From CAYRIF01 sp964424205 (GTDB taxonomy: Bacteria > Bacteroidota > Bacteroidia > Cytophagales > Cyclobacteriaceae): a DNA stretch of 11,923 bases. Under the pieces are notes generated by a model. The model worked only from the letters and a program-made list of their open reading frames with translations. It was not told the origin of the DNA and made no database searches. A program made the position numbers and the translations under genes. Below are positions 6,799 through 11,923 of the stretch, one piece after another (the stretch's first letter is position 1; each line of letters begins with the position of its first letter). The DNA lies in assembly GCA_964424205.1 (NCBI GenBank), contig CAYRIF010000099.1, positions 1-11,923 on the forward strand. Reading direction: 5' to 3'.

Positions 6799-7470
6799 TC
6801 AATCAATCATACTTTCACCATCCAGATTGGTGGTAAGCACCGCACTCATATAATCAAAGTAAGGTCGCAATGTTTTATAGGTATCCAATATCATATCAAT
6901 AAACCCAGGACGCGTAACTTCTTGGTCAGAGAAATTACGCGTCACATAAAATTGCTTCTTCCTGATCAAATTAATGGCAGGGTGGTCAATATCAAATCCT
7001 CTAGGGGCAGTTTTAACTTCGCTTCCCATCAATCCTCCAAAAGCCTTTTTAAACTTTCTATTATTCAAAATAGCGTTAATTTCGGAATCATCCTGCTCAA
7101 ACTCTTGACGTATTCTTTTTAAATCGCTAGGATTAGGCGCATAAAACCCACCGCCCGCAATGGCAGCACCAGGTTCAATATTTAAAAAATAGCCTCCTCT
7201 TAATCCTGCAGTTGCTCTTTTAAAACTTCCTGCAAATCGCGCCTTGTAGGGTGTTTTATCATTAGAAAACCGAACATCCCTATAAATTCTATAAATAGAA
7301 TGACTTTCAATTTGATCTGTTTGCTGTAACCGATTTTCTACTTCAATGAAAAATGATTTTATATCATTTTGATGATTCTTGAAAATCGCCTTCCGTTCAT
7401 TAAACCACTCCCGATTATTATTGTCTCGCAAAGCAATTAAGAAGTCCATGGTTTCTTTTTTTATAATCAT
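6799..7470 (-). CDS. DUF2461 (TIGR02453) family protein of unknown function
   Basis: A conserved bacterial protein family with no firmly assigned activity. Recognisable family features from the ATG at 7470 (about 223 aa, a normal length): an opening like MDFLIALRDNNNREWFNERK, then IYRIYRDVRFSNDKTPYK, then GGYFLNIEPG and GGGFYAPNP, then PRGFDIDHPAINLIRKKQFY near the C-terminal third. No signal peptide or membrane helix is seen, so it is probably cytoplasmic. A GTG at 7521 would add 17 residues, but family members begin just before the LDFLKxLKxNNxxxWF stretch and an AGGGAAA sequence precedes the ATG at 7470, so I choose 7470. It is convergent with the E2 tail copy and probably adjoined the E2 gene before the cassette arrived. 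A promoter is visible at 7589-7620. Confidence 0.85.
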   Translation of the reverse strand: MIIKKETMDFLIALRDNNNREWFNERKAIFKNHQNDIKSFFIEVENRLQQTDQIESHSIYRIYRDVRFSNDKTPYKARFAGSFKRATAGLRGGYFLNIEPGAAIAGGGFYAPNPSDLKRIRQEFEQDDSEINAILNNRKFKKAFGGLMGSEVKTAPRGFDIDHPAINLIRKKQFYVTRNFSDQEVTRPGFIDMILDTYKTLRPYFDYMSAVLTTNLDGESMID

Positions 7471-7588
7471 GTTTTTATACTTTTCCCTAATCAATTCTAA
7501 TGCTCCGTAATTGTATTGCACTCGTCTTTACAAGAGCTACACTAAGTGAACTCTTTAATCTTATTCACTACTTATAAATTGACTTTTT

Positions 7589-7620
7589 CAAACATACGTA
7601 TAATCATTTCGCATTGCAAA
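7589..7620 (-). promoter_or_regulatory. Bacteroidota-type promoter for the DUF2461 gene
   Basis: On the minus strand a TTTG at 7620-7617 is followed, after 20 bases, by TATGTTTG at 7596-7589. This fits the TTTG / TAnnTTTG -33/-7 pattern of Bacteroidota. Transcription would start near 7583, giving a leader of about 110 nt before the ATG at 7470. Confidence 0.6.
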
Positions 7621-7636
7621 TACCTGAGAAGAAGCT

Positions 7637-7655
7637 GTCGCAATGCAATTGCGAC
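7637..7655. repeat. Perfect 8-bp inverted repeat GTCGCAAT-GCA-ATTGCGAC
   Basis: A GC-richer palindrome in an AT-rich gap, centred at 7646. It lies 17 bases upstream of the DUF2461 promoter's -33 box and about 100 bases upstream of the antitoxin start. It could be a binding site shared by the divergent genes or a small hairpin; no T-run follows, so it is not an obvious terminator. Confidence 0.5.
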
Positions 7656-7700
7656 CGAGCAGGACTTCAATACCTACTTCATTTTCATGAAATTTATCCT

Positions 7701-7722
7701 ATATATAAAATATATTATATAT
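7701..7722. promoter_or_regulatory. AT palindrome, candidate toxin-antitoxin operator
   Basis: ATATATAA-AATATA-TTATATAT has perfect 8-bp arms and lies 32 bases before the antitoxin ATG at 7755. Type II antitoxins of the ribbon-helix-helix kind usually repress their own operon through palindromes at the promoter, so this is the most likely operator. Alternating A/T sequence makes such symmetry easy by chance, so confidence is modest. Confidence 0.4.
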
Positions 7723-7754
7723 ATTTACATCAAACAAAATAAAGTTACAACAGG

Positions 7755-8006
7755 ATGAAAAAGTTAATTGAAGTTAATGAAATGACTTTAACAAAACTAA
7801 AAGTGCTATCTGCATTTGAAGATTTGAGCGTAAAGGCTTTGATGGAAAAAGCAATCGAGCTATTTGTTCTTAGCAAAGAGAAGGAGCAAATGGACAACTT
7901 GTCTGCTGAGGAAAAAGAAGATTTGGGTTTATTATTATTAATGCAAAGAGTAGATAGAACTGATACAGTAAGTGAAAAGGAATTTTTCAAAGCACTAAAA
8001 GAATGA
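7755..8006 (+). CDS. Antitoxin of a type II toxin-antitoxin pair, ribbon-helix-helix-like
   Basis: An 83-aa acidic protein directly before, and overlapping by 4 bases (ATGA), a RelE/ParE-type toxin gene. The first half (KKLIEVNEMTLTKLKVLSA, then SVKALMEKAIELFV) has the strand-helix-helix spacing of ribbon-helix-helix DNA-binding antitoxins. The second half (EEKEDLGLLLLMQRVD to EKEFFKAL) has the acidic, leucine-rich, partly disordered look of a toxin-wrapping tail. By family rule it neutralises the toxin and represses the operon. Start at 7755 is supported by the adjacent AGG and by the domain beginning at once; no strong Shine-Dalgarno is seen. Confidence 0.82.
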   Translation: MKKLIEVNEMTLTKLKVLSAFEDLSVKALMEKAIELFVLSKEKEQMDNLSAEEKEDLGLLLLMQRVDRTDTVSEKEFFKALKE

Positions 8007-8269
8007 AAATTGTTTACAACAGAGCATTATTGAAAGATGTTAAAAAAATAACCAACAAAAAGTTACAGCAGAAGATTGAGGATGCAATTATTGAAATGAA
8101 AAACGTACCAAATTTGAATGATTTAAAAGGTTTGAAAAGGCTAAAAGGGCATCCTTTTGCGTATAGAATAAGAATAGGAGATTATCGACTTGGTTTCTAT
8201 TTTGATAATAATACTATTGAACTTATTAGATTCTTAAAGCGTAATGATATTTACAAGGTTTTTCCTTAA
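8003..8269 (+). CDS. RelE/ParE-family toxin
   Basis: An 88-aa basic protein with the RelE/ParE layout: two N-terminal helices (ALLKDVKKITNKKLQQKIED), a central KGLKRLKGHPFAYRIRIGDY segment, and the family's C-terminal strand RFLKRNDIYKVFP. Members either cut mRNA on the ribosome (RelE-like) or poison DNA gyrase (ParE-like); the sequence alone does not decide. The His-Arg pair often found in the final RFxHRxDIY motif is Lys-Arg here. Translational coupling to the antitoxin is shown by the ATGA overlap at 8003-8006. Length is normal and no damage is visible, so the cassette looks functional. Confidence 0.87.
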   Translation: MKIVYNRALLKDVKKITNKKLQQKIEDAIIEMKNVPNLNDLKGLKRLKGHPFAYRIRIGDYRLGFYFDNNTIELIRFLKRNDIYKVFP

Positions 8270-8336
8270 CCTACTATAGCATAATTCCCGCAAACACTTC
8301 TGCTCAATTGCCATGAAACTGAGACCCGCTATACTC
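8270..8336. other. Convergent spacer between toxin gene and dnaE
   Basis: 67 bases between two convergent stop codons. It contains ACTATAGC near 8273 and a near-matching inverted GCTATACT near 8328, but the loop is about 47 bases and no T-run is seen. No confident terminator is called. Confidence 0.3.
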
Positions 8337-11285
8337 CTACACATCTTCCATAGATTTATTCTCTAACCGCCACATGGCACTCACTTGCAATGTCATAAAT
8401 CCGAATTCTTCTAATGTTTTCCCCTGCAATAGGTAACAACCCTTGCCTTTAAATGGGTAGCGCTTTGCTACTGGCGGAAAATGAACGGTATCCAACCACT
8501 CCCCGTTCAAGTCTAGAAACGTACCGAAATACATATAATCTCCCTTGCTCGTTCTCGTGTTTTTTATAGTAATCAGATTGCCTACAATTTGAATGGTTTT
8601 TCCCTTTGATCGTTCCAAATCTTTTGCGACTAGTTGAGTTGTGATTTTTTCTTTCAGCAATCCAAAAGGTGAATTAAGAGAAAACCCCAGCAATTCTATC
8701 TGGTCGTAGGCATCTTCAATAGGCTCATGCGTCAGTGTGGGTAAAGTATAATTCTTCTTTTGTGTTGCACTAAATAGCTGCGGTAGCCTTTCGCCATGGT
8801 CATGTTTAGACAATGACATATGCGCCTGCCACAGCAATTCTTTTTTTGTTTTATCTATAAAAGAGAATGTCTCCGCCCTTATTAACAACACCAACTGTTC
8901 TAGTGAAATTGGTACTCGATCTATAAAGGATTCTAAATCCTCAAAGTCACCATTTTCATTTCTTTCTTTGATGATTCGCCGTTTGTTCTTACTTTCCAAT
9001 CCTTGGATAAAACTAAAACCTAAATAGATTTTATCGCCTGCTATTTTTGTTAATATTTCACTGATGTTGATATTAGGAGCTATAATAGTTCCTCCATGTT
9101 TTTTGGCTTCATGTAAATATACCTCTTGACGATAAAATCCACCAAAATTATTGACCGTTGCCACCATATATTCTAAAGGAAAATGTGCTTTCAGGTAAAG
9201 TGCTTGATAACTTTCTACCGCATAGGATGCCGAATGTCCTTTGGCAAAAGCATAATTCGCAAAGCTCTCAATTTGTGTCCAAATTTCTTCGATTAATCTT
9301 TTGGGATGCCCTTTTGCCATGCAATTAGTAAAAAACGCGTCTTTGGCTTTCCAGAATTCACTACGCTCTCGGAATTTCCATGACATGCCTCTTCGCAAAT
9401 GGTCTGCCTCTGCTAAGGTTAATCCACCAAAATAATGTGCTACTTTAATCACATCCTCTTGGTATACCATGACGCCATATGTTTCCTTCATCAAATCATA
9501 TAACTCTGGTAGTTGCTTCCGAGCCTTCTCCCTCCTATTCTTATCTCTAAAACGTAAAATATACTCTCGCATCATGCCCGATTTAGCGACGCCCGGTCTG
9601 ATAATGCTACTCGCCGCCACTAACCGCAAATAATCATCGGCTTCCAGTTTTTTTAACAACATTCTCATGGCGGGAGACTCTACATAAAAACATCCTATCG
9701 TCTTGCCATTTCGCAGCAAATCCTTGATTTTCAGATCTTTTTTAAATTTATCAAAATCATTAATATCAATATCAATTCCCTTATTCTCTTTGACAATCGT
9801 GAGCGTATCTCTGATTTTTCCCAACCCTCGTTGACTCAAAATATCTAATTTATGCAACCCTATATCCTCTGCTTCCAACATACTAAACTGTGTAGTAGGA
9901 AAACCTTTGGGTGGAATAAAAGTAGCGGTGTAATCAGTAGTAGGATTATCAGCAACTAGAATACCACTCGAGTGAACACTCAGGTGACTGGGGAATTCAC
10001 TAATAAGCGCACCATATTTAAGGACCAAGCGCCCAATTTCATCCACCGGCTGACCATTTTTAATCTTTTGCAATTTATCAATTTCAAATGAAGGCAATCC
10101 AAACACCTTTCCCATCTCTCGAATAACCGACTTATGCTGAAAAGTAATGTAAGTACCCAAAAGTGACACATGCGCATAGCCATGCTTTTCGAATATATAT
10201 TGCGTGATATCATCCCTATCGGTCCAGTTAAAATCAATGTCAAAATCTGGAGGCGTAGTGCGGTACGGGTTGATAAATCGCTCAAAATAAAGGTCTAATT
10301 CTACAGGATTCACATCCGTAATGCCGAGTAGATACGCCACCAAACTATTGGCACCACTTCCTCTTCCTACATGAAAATAACTTTTGCTTTTGGCATAGTT
10401 AATAATGTCCCAATTGATTAAAAAATAAGGGCAAAATCCCAGGTCAATAATGACCTTTAGCTCCGTCTCCATTCTGTCCTTTACAAGCTTCGATGGATTT
10501 CCAAAACGCGTCGTTAATCCTTCATAAGTCTTGCGTTTTAATAGTTCCAAATCACTATTGATAGCATCAGTGAATATGGACTTATTCCTATTTTTATTTA
10601 ATTCAAAACCAATGCCACAACTCTCCAAAACCTTCTCCGTATTCTTAATGATTTGTGGGTGTTGTTTGTAAATCTCTCGTAATTCAGAGATGGGTAACAT
10701 TTTATGATTTTCATTTCCTTCCTCCGACTGAGATAGTTTGCTCAACAAGGTGTTTTTATCGACCGCTCGCAACAAGCGATGTGCATTGAAATCCTTTTTA
10801 TACCGAAAGGTTACAGGATGTAAAATCACAAATTTAGAAGCGTCGTAAGTACTGCCTAATACACCCATTCTACTCAGCTGCGAAATGGTAACTCCCACAT
10901 ACTCATGTTGTGCTAATGCGCTGTTAGAATCATAGGTATGAAATGGGTAAATAACATGGCTATCATTAAACGCTGGTGCTACCGCCGGCACTTTCATTTT
11001 TTTACTCAATAAATAGGTGAGGTATCTATTCAGCTCAGCAAACCCAAGGTTATTTTTGGCAATGCCAATAAACTGCTGCTGCACCCCATTTCTAAAATCT
11101 ATGCCTACAATGGGTTTGATAGAATATTGTGATGCCTTTTTGATAAAATCCAAACAGGCTGAAGTATTGTTGATGTCAGTTAAAACAAGGGATTCCAAGC
11201 CATTTTTCTGCCCTTCACTTAGCAATTCATCTATGGAAAGCGTTCCATATTTAAAACTATAATATGTGTGGCAGTTTATATACAT
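8337..11285 (-). CDS. dnaE: DNA polymerase III alpha subunit, short second DnaE type
   Basis: A 982-aa C-family DNA polymerase. Domains: N-terminal PHP domain (about 1-75, starting MYINCHTYYSFKYGTL); palm with PPDFDIDF near 345-352, giving catalytic Asp349 and Asp351, and a third in IGLHKLDILSQRGL at Asp481; fingers region with GRGSGANSLVAYLLGI (308-322), ETYGVMVYQEDVI (601-613) and NYAFAKGHSASYA (677-689); then a C-terminal OB-fold (about 896-975, IQIVGNLITIKNTRTSKGD). It lacks the tau-binding tail of long replicative DnaE, and its length matches the second DnaE common in Bacteroidota, comparable to error-prone DnaE2/ImuC. The PHP start reads YINCH where exonuclease-proficient PHP domains usually have HxHxH, suggesting a degraded metal site. 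No imuB/dinB-like partner lies in the window. The ATG at 11283-11285 is preceded by AGAGGA 12 bases upstream, and directly abuts a dnaE pseudogene fragment. Confidence 0.93.
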   Translation of the reverse strand: MYINCHTYYSFKYGTLSIDELLSEGQKNGLESLVLTDINNTSACLDFIKKASQYSIKPIVGIDFRNGVQQQFIGIAKNNLGFAELNRYLTYLLSKKMKVPAVAPAFNDSHVIYPFHTYDSNSALAQHEYVGVTISQLSRMGVLGSTYDASKFVILHPVTFRYKKDFNAHRLLRAVDKNTLLSKLSQSEEGNENHKMLPISELREIYKQHPQIIKNTEKVLESCGIGFELNKNRNKSIFTDAINSDLELLKRKTYEGLTTRFGNPSKLVKDRMETELKVIIDLGFCPYFLINWDIINYAKSKSYFHVGRGSGANSLVAYLLGITDVNPVELDLYFERFINPYRTTPPDFDIDFNWTDRDDITQYIFEKHGYAHVSLLGTYITFQHKSVIREMGKVFGLPSFEIDKLQKIKNGQPVDEIGRLVLKYGALISEFPSHLSVHSSGILVADNPTTDYTATFIPPKGFPTTQFSMLEAEDIGLHKLDILSQRGLGKIRDTLTIVKENKGIDIDINDFDKFKKDLKIKDLLRNGKTIGCFYVESPAMRMLLKKLEADDYLRLVAASSIIRPGVAKSGMMREYILRFRDKNRREKARKQLPELYDLMKETYGVMVYQEDVIKVAHYFGGLTLAEADHLRRGMSWKFRERSEFWKAKDAFFTNCMAKGHPKRLIEEIWTQIESFANYAFAKGHSASYAVESYQALYLKAHFPLEYMVATVNNFGGFYRQEVYLHEAKKHGGTIIAPNINISEILTKIAGDKIYLGFSFIQGLESKNKRRIIKERNENGDFEDLESFIDRVPISLEQLVLLIRAETFSFIDKTKKELLWQAHMSLSKHDHGERLPQLFSATQKKNYTLPTLTHEPIEDAYDQIELLGFSLNSPFGLLKEKITTQLVAKDLERSKGKTIQIVGNLITIKNTRTSKGDYMYFGTFLDLNGEWLDTVHFPPVAKRYPFKGKGCYLLQGKTLEEFGFMTLQVSAMWRLENKSMEDV

Positions 11286-11480
11286 GTAGGTTTTATTTCC
11301 TCTATTATAGTCAATATTTCCCTGACAATAATATTAGGAGAAATAATAGTTCTTCTACTCTTAGCTTCATTCAAATACACCACCTGATGATAATTATCCT
11401 AAATTATTTACAGTACTCACCATATACTCTAAAGGAAAATGCGCTTTCTGATAAAGGGGCTGATAGCCCACTTCCGAATG
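11286..11480 (-). pseudogene. Decayed internal fragment of a second dnaE copy
   Basis: This stretch aligns with about 9030-9222 inside the intact dnaE, same strand. By eye, 27 of 36 bases match in 11321-11356 and 41 of 48 in 11418-11465. On the minus strand it reads GYQPLYQKAHFPLEYMVSTV against SYQALYLKAHFPLEYMVATV of the real protein. A 2-base deletion then breaks the frame and YHQVVYLNEAKSRRTIISPN follows, against YRQEVYLHEAKKHGGTIIAPN. It corresponds to DnaE residues about 690-752. Frameshift, stop codons and divergence show it is dead. Its right limit fades near 11480; its left limit meets the start codon of the intact dnaE exactly, so the sequence serving as that gene's ribosome-binding region is derived from the pseudogene. 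Confidence 0.85.
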
Positions 11481-11755
11481 AAATATTCCATATTTTATTT
11501 GCAGAATGGGTAAAAAAATTGAACAATGGAATTATAATATTGATAGGCGGGTATTTTTTAATCCTCCCTATTTTCGCTAAGATAATTATGACCCAGATAA
11601 TAATATATCCAATAACCCTAGTGATTTTTATTAAAAAAGCATCGTTTTTTAACATAATTTATTTCAAAAAAAAAATTGATATACGCAAAAATATTCATCG
11701 AATACAATTTTATGATAGCAGAACATTGTTTTTATGAAAAATAATTTTTCATTTA
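11481..11755. other. AT-rich region without an intact gene
   Basis: Very AT-rich with long A and T runs (A10 at 11666-11675). Plus-strand reading around 11490-11640 gives hydrophobic stretches such as IIILIGGYFLILPIFA and IIIYPITLVIFIKK. It has no start codon of its own outside the pseudogene and no recognisable family. It may be a remnant of a membrane-protein gene, or simply AT-rich DNA coding hydrophobics by chance. The dnaE promoter must lie here or in the pseudogene, but I could not find a complete one. Confidence 0.35.
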
Positions 11756-11781
11756 TTTTGCAATATATTATATTTGCAAAA
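11756..11781. promoter_or_regulatory. Inverted repeat TTTTGCAA-N10-TTGCAAAA over a -7-like box
   Basis: Perfect 8-bp arms at 11756-11763 and 11774-11781, centre to centre 18 bases. The right arm overlaps a TATATTTG (-7-type) element at 11769-11776. This geometry fits an operator for a dimeric regulator covering a plus-strand promoter, although that promoter lacks a clear TTG at the right distance. Confidence 0.45.
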
Positions 11782-11797
11782 TTATAATTTTATTTTT

Positions 11798-11812
11798 AGC
11801 AAATAACTTGCT
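11798..11812. promoter_or_regulatory. Second GCAA/TTGC inverted repeat overlapping the -33 box
   Basis: AGCAA-ATAAC-TTGCT, with its right arm containing the TTG of the promoter at 11808. It shares the GCAA/TTGC core with the larger repeat 35 bases upstream, which would suit two sites for one regulator. Short arms make chance possible. Confidence 0.35.
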
Positions 11813-11837
11813 TTTACCCCCCCCGTTTTTATATTTG
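11808..11837 (+). promoter_or_regulatory. Strong Bacteroidota-type promoter with a C8 tract in its spacer
   Basis: TTG at 11808-11810, exactly 19 bases, then TATATTTG at 11830-11837: a full match to TTG-N19-TAnnTTTG. Transcription should start near 11842 and run rightward out of the window. The spacer contains eight consecutive C residues (11817-11824), the only such C tract noticed in this AT-rich window. The gene served is beyond the right edge. Confidence 0.7.
11817..11824 (+). repeat. C8 homopolymer between -33 and -7
   Basis: Eight Cs located wholly within the promoter spacer. Slippage would change the -33/-7 spacing by one base at a time, as known for poly-C promoters such as Neisseria opc. 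Whether it varies here is unknown. Confidence 0.9.
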
Positions 11838-11923
11838 TAGAGATTATTCCTGAAAAGTAATGAATTTTTTATTTTCAAATCAGCGACTAGCAGTAAAAAA
11901 ATATTATTAAGAGTAAAATAGTC
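11838..11923 (+). other. Leader downstream of the C8 promoter, with a 16-codon reading frame
   Basis: Past the promoter, an ATG at 11860 opens 16 codons (MNFLFSNQRLAVKKYY) closed by TAA at 11908-11910, with no known match and no strong ribosome-binding site. It could be a short leader peptide or nothing. The actual gene start is probably to the right of 11923. Confidence 0.3.

Noticed and set aside
6709..7122. Open frame of 137 codons on the plus strand; a twin start exists at 2747-2935
   Set aside because: Both begin with the same residues only because both read the 98-bp repeat out of frame. The longer one then runs antisense to the DUF2461 gene.
7637..8340. Possible direct repeat flanking the toxin-antitoxin pair (CAATTGC at both sides)
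   Set aside because: Only seven bases shared, itself nearly palindromic, with no extended match around it.
11404..11655. Open frame of 83 codons on the minus strand with a hydrophobic segment
   Set aside because: It ends within the pseudogene fragment in a frame different from the DnaE frame, and shows no recognisable motif.
11264..11737. Open frame of 157 codons on the plus strand with hydrophobic C-terminal half
   Set aside because: It starts inside the 5' end of dnaE, runs antisense through the dnaE pseudogene fragment and then through very AT-rich DNA that easily codes hydrophobics. No family features, so not called as a gene.

Overview
This is an AT-rich chromosomal window from a member of the Bacteroidota. 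Three things point there: TAnnTTTG-type -7 promoter elements, with a TTG about 19-20 bp upstream at two sites; a SusC/TonB-receptor-like outer-membrane protein with an N-terminal carboxypeptidase-regulatory-like domain; and a short (982 aa) DnaE-type polymerase of the kind found as a second DnaE in this phylum. Genus cannot be fixed from sequence alone.

Layout. (1) 1-2823, plus strand: cinA (competence/damage-inducible protein with NMN-deamidase domain), then a 2-oxo-acid dehydrogenase E2 acyltransferase. (2) 2824-6784: an outer-membrane beta-barrel receptor-like gene and a membrane-anchored AraC-type regulator, both on the minus strand. A terminator-like hairpin separates them. This block is bracketed by a 98-bp exact direct repeat made of the last 98 bases of the E2 gene (less one stop-codon base). 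The right copy is a headless 35-codon E2 tail. (3) 6799-7470, minus: a DUF2461 protein with its own promoter. (4) 7755-8269, plus: a two-gene toxin-antitoxin cassette (ribbon-helix-helix antitoxin, RelE/ParE toxin) with AT palindromes upstream. (5) 8337-11285, minus: the intact 982-aa DnaE. Abutting its start codon is a decayed second copy of an internal DnaE segment (about 11286-11480). (6) 11481-11923: no intact gene. It ends in a well-formed plus-strand promoter whose spacer contains a C8 tract, with two GCAA/TTGC inverted repeats around it, presumably serving a gene beyond the window.

The core genes (cinA, E2, DUF2461) look like stable housekeeping content. The interesting layer is rearrangement. 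The receptor/regulator pair looks like a 3.96-kb cassette inserted at the 3' end of the E2 gene, leaving that gene intact. The dnaE locus carries the scar of an old duplication or paralogue, and the right edge looks like a candidate phase-variable promoter. No integrase, transposase, CRISPR, tRNA or rRNA was seen. I do not claim a wholly new system; the strongest leads are the E2-tail duplication, the C8 promoter and the dnaE scar.
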